Under the pieces are notes generated by a model. It was not told where the DNA came from. It worked only from the letters and a program-made list of their open reading frames with translations, and made no database searches. A program made the translations under genes and the position numbers. Of a stretch of 64,000 bases of DNA, positions 38,101 through 45,018 are shown piece by piece. Position 1 is the stretch's first letter, and each line of letters begins with the position of its first letter. Source of the DNA: Paracentrotus lividus (Eukaryota; Echinodermata; Echinoidea; Camarodonta; Echinidae). Location: positions 17,170,371 to 17,234,370 of the forward strand of contig CALNVZ010002974.1 in assembly GCA_940671915.1 (NCBI GenBank), written 5' to 3'.

Positions 38101-40218
38101 ATACTCCAGCATGTCTCGATACAAAATTAAACACTTTTAGACACAAGGATAGGCTATATTTCTATTTTTTAAGGAAAAGGTATAAAACTGAGGGAAAAAT
38201 TGAGGATCTTCCACTTTTTTTTTTTAAATAAAAAAAAAGGTGATTTAAACCAACTGGGTGTAACCTAAAACAAACAACAACAAAAATCAAAAATGTGTGC
38301 AAGTATCGCTTTGTCCCTTCCCAAATAAAGTGATGATTGATGCCTTAACGAAAAAGGTATATTATAATCAACTTTCCACTTTACACCATCGATGATGCCA
38401 ACATTGAATTTGTTACCGACTAAGCATTATGATTATGATACACTTCCCTAGGGGGAGGGGGTTATGTCCACTTTTTAAGTCAATAGTTTCGAAGAAGTTT
38501 CACCGCGTGCTTTGCACGCGCAAGAATATTCAATTAAGTAAAGAATGCAGACCACAGAGGGCTCCAATTAAATGTCTGTCAGGTCAATAAAAAAGAGAGA
38601 AAGAGAGCGCTTTGCGCCCATATGAGTGAATTCGATCAGACTTTTACATTTTTTTGCCCCCCCCCAGTAGATAGGTGATCGACCCATGTGCATATAAGTT
38701 TACATTTACACTTTGTTTGTATTATGTTTCAGTTCTTGTAGTTCATCCTTTTGTGATTATTTGAATTGTCATCAGTTTTCTATCCTCCCTAATCCAGTGA
38801 ATTGAATGTTTTCAACTTACCTGCGAAAATTGCACCCTAAAAGTTAATTCTGTAATTGGGGTTAATTTTGAAGAAAGCACGAGCTTTGTTACAGTGCACA
38901 CCACCCACTAATATACGGATACCCACCAAGTAGAGAAGCACAGCAATATAATAGGAATATTTTGTTGACAAACCGCAAATGGAAAAAAGGAAGAGATTTC
39001 TCATCTTGATCAGAAAATCGTTGAATGACAGGGGTAATTAGATTGTGATTACAAAACATCAACGTATACACACATAGCCATTCATAGATCTGTAAGATGG
39101 CAATTCCCACTGGTATGGTTAAAGCATGGTTTAAGGTAGCATTTGAAATAAGTCTTTGATCTCCCTAATAATCATTATTGGTTGGAAATTGGTTTTCTGT
39201 TGATTCTAGGGAGGAGTTAGAAAGACGAGCCGAATATTGAAATCCTCACAGAAGGCAAGGTCTGAATTACAAACAGACATTATGATAAAGGAGACATGAA
39301 AACTACAATCAAAACGGATCTAGCTTGGCAAGAAGTTACTTGACAAACATATAGTAGTGAGATGGGGTGAAAGAGAATGAATCGAAAATACTAAACATGA
39401 TAGAGAAAGAGGGGATGAGTATGACATCATATATTAACTAGAAAAGGACAATCCTAATTATACATGCGCTCATTGTAATCAGCTACTCAATATGATTAAC
39501 GTTGATCATATTTGGGATATTACAGGAATAAAACTTGCAACGATGCCGTGGGTGCCTTGGTTAGTCCATCGGGCATGGGTTTGCACATCAAAGATGCCCG
39601 TGGTTCAGCTATAATATTGATAATATCAATACACCATTGAAATTATTCCCTTTCAGTCAGTAGAAAATTAATTAAAAAATTATTAACGCATTACATTGAT
39701 AATCATGATTACAATTACTCCCTTCTCCTGCCTGACTTTGGATGATAAGTTTAGTATTATACATAATATCTGCTAGTTGAGTACATTTTTCTCAGATTTG
39801 TTTTTGACCCTTGCCCTTTCTTATTTTTGTTTTATGTTTTAAATTTTGTTTATATATTTTTTTATAGTAGTTATTAACATTTTTACGTCATTCTCTCTCC
39901 ATCCTTATTATGCTTTATATTCATGTTATCTCTTGTGTTTTCCTCTCTCCCTTCGTCTTTCTCCTTTTCCTTTCTTTCTCTTTTATCCTAATCTATGCGA
40001 GGTCAGTTTATAGTCATTCTATCGAAAGTCATTACATCAAACTTACCAGTTTGTGCCATTGCACTATACACTGTTCCTGCCAAAACAAGGACGATAAGTA
40101 GTGCTTGTCTCCACGTGGCTGCCGATCCCCGCTGGGCCGCTACTCTCGGCATGACAGCCCGACAGTGATTTGATACCTCACGAAATATTGGCATTGGTGC
40201 ACGACGGATGTTATCCAT
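9..40218 (-). CDS. Six-exon gene for a secreted D8C-domain protein (uromodulin/VWDE-like)
   Basis: Seen: join of complement 40218-40047, 25762-25599, 25026-24801, 18151-18092, 10060-9924 and 83-9, total 834 nt, 277 residues plus TAA. All ten splice sites are GT-AG and all phases fit (1, 0, 1, 1, 0). Layout: signal peptide about residues 38-55; D8C domain about 86-187 with cysteines at 86, 110, 116, 143, 154, 155, 166, 180 and 185; short cysteine motif 188-208; end segment 208-277 with TVTWFK at 248-253. Known: D8C occurs in extracellular proteins such as uromodulin, GP2, OIT3 and the amino-terminal part of VWDE, disulfide-bonded and often on secreted or GPI-linked chains. Inferred: a small secreted glycoprotein-like protein, function unknown. 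No EGF, VWD or zona pellucida domain follows, so it is short for the family. Extra exons in the long introns cannot be excluded, and no transcript evidence is available here. Confidence 0.75.
1502..4620 (-). mobile_element. Decayed RTE-like non-LTR retrotransposon (endonuclease plus reverse transcriptase)
   Basis: The minus strand can be followed through an almost complete LINE in broken frames. A TWNV block near 4370-4400 marks the start of an apurinic-type endonuclease, and NQIDYI at 3760-3743 is its later catalytic region. The reverse transcriptase shows GKSPGCDDIPIELLKHF at about 2988-2939 and the catalytic YADD at 2307-2296 within LRYADDVALLAG. A basic carboxyl end (GKRKRGR) lies near 1670-1650. 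The 3' end is a (TGA)n microsatellite at 1516-1502, typical of RTE-type tails. At least one frameshift lies just before GKSPG and many stops are present, so it is dead. The exact 5' end is uncertain. The clade is inferred from motif wording; CR1/L2 relatives are less likely. It sits in intron 5 in the same orientation as the host gene. Confidence 0.85.
8436..8640. repeat. Poly(A) and (CAA)n low-complexity tract
   Basis: A run of A at about 8440-8458 is followed by A-rich sequence and then a (CAA)n array at 8567-8612. Apparent poly-Val and poly-Leu open frames on the opposite strand are artefacts of this composition. Confidence 0.9.
9190..9222. repeat. Short GATGAAAA tandem repeat
   Basis: Three to four near-perfect 9-base units of the type AAAAGATGA follow one another directly. 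Confidence 0.75.
9595..9766. repeat. GT-rich microsatellite with a GC core
   Basis: An impure GT array with pure (GT)n runs at about 9690-9715 and 9729-9752, separated by TTTGCGCGCGCGCGG. It lies just before exon 5 on the minus strand, inside intron 5. Confidence 0.9.
9924..10060 (-). CDS. Exon 5: beta-sandwich-like segment
   Basis: The acceptor is CCTTCTAG|AG and the donor TTTAAG|GTAAAT. The exon encodes residues 208-253. The alternation of hydrophobic strands, a single cysteine at 232 (ELRCSF) and the block GYTVTWFK look like the extracellular segment that follows D8C in VWDE-like proteins, where a (F/Y)TVxW(F/Y) strand is common. This family link is from memory and was not tested. The exon ends in phase 0, matching the final exon. 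Confidence 0.62.
10630..10956. repeat. Possible degenerate MITE
   Basis: The right end reads CCTGGCTACGCCCCTG (about 10936-10951), a motif commonly seen at the ends of dispersed DNA-transposon remnants in animals. The left end has only a weak match (GTGTAGCTAG near 10635). The interior is purine-rich with a G run at 10802-10813. Ends and target-site duplication are not clear. Confidence 0.3.
11304..11337. repeat. (GA)n microsatellite
   Basis: A nearly pure GA dinucleotide run of about 30 bases in intron 4. Confidence 0.9.
12042..13330. mobile_element. Non-autonomous mariner-like element with long TIRs
   Basis: The left end CAGTGCGTATCAATAAAAAC is matched exactly in inverted orientation by the right end, which finishes ATACGCACTG at 13330. 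TA dinucleotides at 12040-12041 and 13331-13332 are the target-site duplication. The inverted repeats run about 195 bases (12042-12236 and 13136-13330) at roughly 90 percent identity. The interior has no transposase; it contains a 220-base AATCA-rich tract (about 12380-12600) and a GGACGGACG-rich segment near 12820-12860. TA duplication and CAGTG ends fit the Tc1/mariner superfamily. Element length is 1289 bases. Confidence 0.9.
12380..12600. repeat. AATCA-rich degenerate tandem tract inside the mariner-like element
   Basis: Repeated AATCAATC, ATTCA and AATAA words at irregular spacing, ending in a pure (AATC)n run near 12563-12583. It creates short spurious Asn/Gln/Ser-rich frames. Confidence 0.8.
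13812..14799. mobile_element. TA-flanked element A with iterated terminal motif
   Basis: Inverted ends GGGTAGATGTAGGGAATACC (13812 onward) and its complement ending at 14799, flanked by TA at 13810-13811 and 14800-14801. The core word GTAGGGAATACCGGACA occurs six times: 13820 and 13837 in tandem, 14223 direct, 14574-14590 inverted, 14594-14610 direct, and inverted at the right end 14778-14791. No transposase frame is visible. Length is 988 bases. It is a non-autonomous DNA transposon; TA duplication suggests Tc1/mariner or a pogo-like relative, which was not tested. Confidence 0.85.
15433..15452. repeat. Poly(G) run
   Basis: About 18 G with one C, a plausible site of length error in sequencing. 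Confidence 0.8.
17655..17985. repeat. Two-copy diverged tandem duplication
   Basis: Unit 1 (about 17655-17811) and unit 2 (about 17812-17985) share a CCCACG(C/T)GG start, a C-run, an A-rich stretch, ATTGAGCTAAAGT, then TCTTTCGGCTT and GGATATATCGTTTGATAATA. Differences are mostly homopolymer length and a few substitutions. A 29-base T run sits immediately before unit 1. Confidence 0.85.
18092..18151 (-). CDS. Exon 4: short cysteine-rich linker (CGPG...DGFEPC)
   Basis: A 60-base exon with acceptor TTGTTTTTAG|AGG and donor TATAG|GTAGGT. With the carried G it reads EARGKCGPGEMSADGFEPCI. The pattern CxPGxxSxDGFxPC resembles the start of the cysteine-rich ephrin-receptor-like/GCC2-GCC3 repeats of secreted proteins, but only two cysteines are present, so it is at most a fragment of such a repeat. 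The splice phase (1 in, 1 out) fits exons 3 and 5. The small size makes this call less certain than the D8C exons. Confidence 0.65.
   Translation of the reverse strand, partial: RLGENAVLEKCPRMDSSHV
18152..24800 (-). other. Intron 3 (about 6.6 kb)
   Basis: Between exons 3 and 4. Apart from the foldback MITE at 20.73-20.96 kb it holds AT-rich sequence with no recognisable gene or repeat. Confidence 0.6.
20728..20959. repeat. Foldback MITE-like inverted repeat
   Basis: GCTGCAGTCACACAGACACT at the left is mirrored by AGTGTCTGTGTGACTGTAGC at the right; the arms are about 25 bases with one mismatch, around a 180-base interior. Flanks read TTTAAT on the left and ATTTGG on the right, so the target-site duplication is not certain. 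Confidence 0.75.
24801..25026 (-). CDS. Exon 3: second half of D8C domain
   Basis: The acceptor is TCCATCAG|GTA and the donor CAACAG|GTACGG. The exon encodes residues 113-187 and continues the domain exactly where exon 2 stops: CGTEAPIWL, a conserved cysteine at 143, the CC pair at 154-155, then NCGDFFVYLL and GCNMAYC. This is the canonical back half of D8C (CGT...CC...NCG.F.VY.L...GC...YC). It ends with one base of a split codon, compatible with exon 4. Confidence 0.88.
25027..25598 (-). other. Intron 2 (572 bp)
   Basis: The shortest intron of the gene; it splits the D8C domain in phase 0. Nothing else was recognised in it. Confidence 0.75.
25599..25762 (-). CDS. Exon 2: first half of D8C domain
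   Basis: The acceptor follows a pyrimidine-rich tract (ACTTTTCAG|AG) and the donor is TTCAG|GTAATT. The two leading bases complete a split Glu codon with the last base of exon 1. The exon encodes residues 59-112. The stretch LCDKSIERGWYRF followed by MPTDC is the diagnostic front half of a D8C domain: Cys-Asp, then the Gly-Trp-Tyr-Arg-Phe block, then Met-Pro-Thr-x-Cys. It ends in a complete codon (phase 0), matching exon 3. Confidence 0.85.
28904..29146. repeat. (ACT)n trinucleotide array with GCT interruptions
   Basis: About 240 bases of ACT units, interrupted by TGC at multiples of three that cluster in two blocks (about 28920-29030 and 29065-29080), and by one AGT. The opposite strand reads as poly-Val with scattered Ala, which is not a real protein. 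Confidence 0.95.
29930..30050. repeat. Possible LINE or SINE 3' tail ending in (CCAAA)n
   Basis: T-rich sequence (TTTGTTTATTTTATTTGTAT) leads to GGAGAATAAAA and then four CCAAA units at about 30031-30048. Short A-rich pentamer repeats are typical 3' tails of some non-LTR elements. The body of an element was not recognised. Confidence 0.35.
34190..34480. repeat. Region rich in CACTGTG / TGTTAACA words
   Basis: Repeated CACTGTG, TGTTAACA and GTGTTTCACA words in both orientations. A second region with the same words and a shared TGTTTGCATA lies at 46848-47090. Ends are not defined; a common dispersed repeat family is inferred. Confidence 0.4.
35496..36353. mobile_element. TA-flanked element B with iterated terminal motif
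   Basis: Inverted ends GGGGAGACCGGGTATGGA (35496 onward) and its complement finishing at 36353, flanked by TA at 35494-35495 and 36354-36355. The interior carries many copies of the word CGGGGTAGGTTGTTACA: inverted at 35681-35696, direct at 35702, 35724 (diverged) and 35754 (diverged), a palindromic pair at 35959-35988, a partial copy at 35939 and an inverted copy at 36312-36327. The terminal CGGGTATGGACGTTACA is a variant of the same word. Length 858 bases, no transposase. It lies in intron 1. Confidence 0.87.
36610..36725. repeat. ATTT-rich low-complexity tract
   Basis: T runs and irregular ATTT/ATTC units. A similar tract occurs at 48645-48755 and, as its noisy copy, near 62800-62895. Confidence 0.85.
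37465..37606. repeat. 142-bp foldback MITE
   Basis: The left arm CTGGGGGCATTTCATCAAAG (37465 onward, about 47 bases to TATCCGACAA) is mirrored by the right arm 37559-37606 ending CATTTCATC-type sequence and CCCCCAG in inverted orientation, with few mismatches. The loop is about 45 bases. A target-site duplication was not clear. Confidence 0.85.
40047..40218 (-). CDS. Exon 1: start codon and signal peptide
   Basis: The ATG is at 40218-40216. It is the first in-frame ATG after an upstream in-frame TGA at 40272-40270, which supports this start. The exon gives 57 codons plus one base and ends at a strong donor (ACTG|GTAAGT). Residues 39-50 (ALLIVLVLAGTV) form a hydrophobic core followed by YSAMAQT, a good signal-peptidase site after Ala55. 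The region before the core is unusually long and basic (about 37 residues), so initiation at Met23 is also possible, or the segment might act as an uncleaved anchor. A frameshifted copy lies at 54283-54109 in the noisy duplicate. Confidence 0.75.
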
Positions 40219-43200
40219 AGTGAAATGATAGGTAATAGAGAAGTCCGAATCGAATCGACTTGCAAAGTTTCATAACCTTCTGAATGAATTCCCTCCAGAT
40301 ATCTCCCGAACGCAATAGTTATGATGCATCCCAAGTACGTCCCCAATGAGGCAGCGAGTATGATGAAATGATCCCTAATAAAAGAACGTTTAATAAAATC
40401 AGACTTCCATAATAGTAGCATAACATTCCCAAAAGTTAAGCTGTAGAGATCATTCAGATCAAAATTTGTTCCAGTTTTGAGAGAACACTATTTTGAGAAG
40501 ACCTCGATTTGAGAGTAGGTGCGATTTTTGTTTGTGATCTCACTCGTGCTGGTTCATATGCTCGAACTTCCAATCATCTCAAAGGAGACTGTGCTGCATA
40601 GCCTACACGTTCTAGAGCTGACATCTAGAGCAGAACACTGAAAGACAGATCCATAATAAATGACTTTCTGTCTGACAACACAAGCACACACACGTACATA
40701 CTAGTCATCAAATTCGTCTGATCAGAAGTGAAAGCTAAAGATGGTGTTTTCTTAGGTTGTTTGTAAAATCGTGGACGTGTTTTCTAAACAAAGCAGGGTG
40801 GGCTATAGCCGATAATCAGTGAAGTCAGTAAGATGAATATGATATTGATAGACAACCATCACATATGATATTGTCCTCTATCCAAACAAACTGATGACAT
40901 CCGTATCATTGAATGATTACTTGGCTCAATGTCAAGGCAGACCGGTACTGGTTCTGCTATATTACTTTAGAATAACATTTGTTGAATGGTAAATCACTGG
41001 TACCCTCTCGATATTCACAGGCGTCTTGATCAATTGGTTTTACTTTGATATATAAACAAAGGGACACCGTCAATATCAAGGGCATGGCTTCTAAAACTAT
41101 ATAATAATTGATTTCAATCCAGTACAATTGACATCTAACGGCGTCAAATCACATTAAATCACATATCTAGTAAATAAAATGTTTATAACGAAAACAAACA
41201 TCTAGGCTATTTCTCCTATGTGATGGATAAAATGGCTTCACTGTAATGATGGACTGTGAAATCACAAACTGAAAATTAAGCAATACTTCTTATTTTGAGC
41301 TTTGTTCAATCCAGGTGTTTCGTCGATGGCCTCACCATAGTTGTTTCTTCTCATTCCATTGTTCAAATCCCACTCTAATAAAACAAAAATGTTCTCACAT
41401 CAGTCCCTACTCCATCGGTATGTACAAACCATTCTTCTTCTACGTCCATGTACAAACTGATGTCCATCTTTCTGCGCCCTGAGAACAGATTGAGCTCACA
41501 CATTTATTGACTCCTATTTCCAGTATCTGGTGAAAACATCACTCGTGTTCCACAGCTTGTTTGATGACAGGTGGGGTAAATGCCCCTACAATAGCTTTGC
41601 TTAATCTCTTAACCAGCCCTCTTGCTAAAACAGCCTTTCAGAAATAATTGCACAATGGAATTGTATACTATATTTTTCACTGGCAATATAAAAAAATGAT
41701 TTAAGACGGTTGCGGGTTTGTACAGAGCAGATATGAGAAGCAGGATGACGATTCTAGCAGTAGAAATCGATTGGGTGCAGTAACATGACATCAGTCTTCC
41801 GTCTCATGATCCTAGCTCTCACTAATTCAAGAGCCTTTGACGAAAAGTTGTTTTGAAAGTATGAAACCGTCTCTAACAAACCGTACTGAGGATCACAAAG
41901 CACACCGGGAACACTCAACAAGCTACGTTTGTATCCAGCTACAGTGAAGGAAAGTGGATAATCTTCTTCGAGACAAGCGCCTTACACCATGTTCACAAGT
42001 ATGTCACTCCCATTCAATACTTTAATCCGAAGCTCGCTTCATTATCAAACTCTTGTTGCGTCGTCGGCCACACACAACTTTCAAACATTTTCGTTTGAAT
42101 ATGTTTCTTCTCTCTTTCTTCTTGTGAGAAGGGCATGGATAACGATGTAATTGTGAAGAAGTGATTGGAGACACGTTTGTATCGATTCGTTCTTATTACC
42201 AGTATAAATACTAACTTCGATGAGGAAAAAAATCAAGGCAAAGTGTTACAAGAGAGAATTTATGTTTACCTAGTCTCACCTCCGAACTCTCCCATAGAGA
42301 CATGAAACATAATGAATACCTTAAAAACTACATTTACTATAGTAAACGTTTGCAACGCTGCATACATAATAAGATTAATTCCTCTATGGAGAAATCTTCA
42401 TAGCTTGTATCTGAAAACTTCTTATAGAAACAAAGGGAAGATGATACAAAAACTTGGCAGTAGACTAGTTGCGTTGGGAAAGATTTTGTGAGTCATATAA
42501 AGTTCACGACATGGTCCGTTTCTTTCTGTAGCGGTGATCAAAAACCGCAGCAAAGGATGTCACTCGTAAAAAAAAACTATACGAAAACGAAGTATTGCTA
42601 TTCTTGTTATCACTTCTCGCCTATTATTGAGAGCCGTGAGAGATGGAATCCTTGATGAATAGATTTACTCTGGGATAGGGATCATTGAGTGAGTTGAAAA
42701 GACAAACGGCTGATTGCACGAATAGTCAGATCCACCTTATTCTTTCTCTCTCTTGTAAAAGCAAGCAACCATGCTCCTGAATAGCATGCCTGAATAAAGG
42801 GGTATCAATGGATAATGATAACTAGGGATGATGAAATAGAGTACTTAAAACAGGCAGATTAGGCCAAATCAACAATTAGATTAAGCATGTATAGTGTGTT
42901 CCAGAAAAAAAAAATCATACCCTCTAAATGTAAGCCAGTCACTTTGGAAAAGCACTCAAAAGAAGTTAGACTCCACTCTGTCTAATGGTATGAGGGTATG
43001 TGGTAAAAAAGAGAAAAAAAAAGAAGAGTTGTCATTTTTAATTAATGATTTGAAAAAAGGAAGATAATGATAATAAAATTTAATTAATTTTGTTATTTAA
43101 TACGTATCACATAATGCGCATGCTTATGTGTTCGGCAATTATGCGTAAGGTAGCATTATACGCTTCATGTATCCAACCTATTTTTAAAACGGCTTGATAT

Positions 43201-44005
43201 CCTTTTTTTTTTTTTAGTAGGGGCTGAATACCATGAGCTTTGCTCCGGCCTATTGGTTTGGATCTTCTCTTGGTAAGTTGGCAAGGTCGGGTATTAAATT
43301 ATAAAACGTAGAGAGCGCTATTCAATTTCTGTTCGTCTCCCCTGCACTTTCTCACGTAGTACCGTTTATTCCCGTGAAAGGCCGTAAAATCACCTATTTT
43401 TTTTTCCTACCCTTACTTTTTAGAGATATTATACCTGTCCTAATTTTAACAAGTGCATAGTCTCACAAACCAGACTCCACTTACACGGTTATACTTGCAA
43501 ACGATGTGTAAAAGGTGTACCCATGTCCTACATGTGGCATAACATTTCAGTTTCAGTCGGTTCTGACGTAACTGGCATCGAGCAAATCTTTAAAATTCTC
43601 TTTACATTGAAAGATGGCTTAATTTGGAAAAGGTACAGACGTAAATCTCAGTCCATAATAAAAGGGGAAAGTTGAAAAGAAATTCAGAACGCTCCATCGA
43701 GTTTGGTTAGTGTATGGGTATACCGATATATGGTCATTGTAAATTGAGCATTCATGGTACTCAAACTTTTTTCATCAATAAAGGGGAAGAGCTCATGAGG
43801 TATGCTTGTTATTACAGCTTATATTAACCATGTTAATTACCCTTTCTGGAGGAACAAGATTGGGTCAGCAGCATAACATCGAATGCAAAGAAAGATTATG
43901 GGGTGTAGAGAGAGAGAGAGATAAAATGAATATAACTTTCAAAATGGTCAGAGAGAGAAAGAAAACAAATTGTCTATAAACCAATTCATTTCACTATCTC
44001 TCTCA
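40219..44005. other. 5' flank of the D8C gene
   Basis: Upstream region of exon 1 on the minus strand; it must hold the promoter and any 5' untranslated exon. No TATA box or other site can be named with confidence. No other gene was recognised. Confidence 0.4.
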
Positions 44006-44007
44006 TA

Positions 44008-45016
44008 CAGTGGCGGCCAAAATTATTAAAATACCTGAACCTACACAAAGTCTATGGGATTATCAATGCCCTAGTTCATTTGCCGAAATAAGGTTAAATA
44101 TTTCGTTTGTGTGCCATGAGCTTTCATGATTTTTTAGCATAGGGTCTTACATATATTTTGATAGCAAATTTATATAGTTTCGACCATCTGGTATTGCGCA
44201 GCATTAAAAATTGTTGCGCTGTGCGCTTTTGGTTTCCCCATAGACTTGTGTATTAAACATGTAGTCCAAATGCAAAAAAAGTAAAATGCCAATTACATAT
44301 GCCGATTGCTCAAAAAGCATTTGAAGTAGAAGTATGAAACTTAGCGGGCTTATTCATTCTAATATACCTCACTAAATACCTGCAAAGTTTCAGAAAAATT
44401 TAGTCAAATGGGGAGGGGTGGATTCGCCCCCTCCCTTGGTGGTGAGATGACCGAAATAACCATACCCATTAAAGGTTAAGACTATTTTTTTATTAAATGA
44501 AGACACTCCTTGTATATGTATATTTTTTAGAAGGAAATTTCATGAGCAATTCAAATATGTTAAAATATTACGGGTCGGAGGAAAAGGGGACTTAAATGGG
44601 GGCTCTAAATAAAAAAATTGGGGCCCCTCACAAATAATTCAAAAATTCCCACAGAACATGTTACTACTTCACCCTATCGTAATGTGAATGACATTCTTCA
44701 CATTCTCATGAAATTTCCTTTAAAAAAAATGTATACTTTTGTAGAGAGAGACTTGATATTTTTAACGTTATGACACTTTGATCCTGATATGGGCAAGATT
44801 TTTTAGATTTTACAATTGATAGCGTAACACAAAAGGGGCGATTTGGGGGCGAGTTGGGGGCGAGTTCCAAACGCGTGACTGTTATTTAGTTTAAAGTACA
44901 ATAAAGACTATTGTAGACATTCCAGGCATCCTAAAGATATTTAAATGGTCCACTGAATGAAAACAACTAAAATCGTTTAAATTTACTTGGTGTTCTAATA
45001 ATTTTGGCCACCACTG
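44008..45016. mobile_element. Non-autonomous Tc1-like element
   Basis: The left end CAGTGGCGGCCAAAATTATT and the right end AATAATTTTGGCCACCACTG are inverted repeats of about 28 bases with few mismatches, flanked by TA at 44006-44007 and 45017-45018. CAGTGG(C/T)GGCCAAAA ends with TA duplication are typical of Tc1-type transposons. The 1009-base interior has no transposase frame. Confidence 0.88.
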
Positions 45017-45018
45017 TA

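Larger units (their letters stand above)
25763..40046 (-). other. Intron 1 (about 14.3 kb)
   Basis: Between the signal-peptide exon and the D8C exons. It contains the trinucleotide array at 28.9 kb, a possible LINE tail at 30.0 kb, the repeated-word region at 34.2 kb, element B at 35.5 kb, an ATTT-rich tract at 36.6 kb and the foldback MITE at 37.5 kb. No further exon was convincing in 25.8-28.9, 30.1-34.1 or 38-40 kb. Confidence 0.55.

Noticed and set aside
39545-39610. Possible tRNA-like sequence with GGTTCAGCT and a GATGCCCG/CGGGCAT pair
   Set aside because: A-box and B-box both miss conserved positions and no cloverleaf could be drawn.
40140-40421. 93-codon minus-strand frame overlapping exon 1
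   Set aside because: It runs in another frame through the 5' untranslated region and exon 1; the signal-peptide frame with its upstream stop and donor is far better supported.
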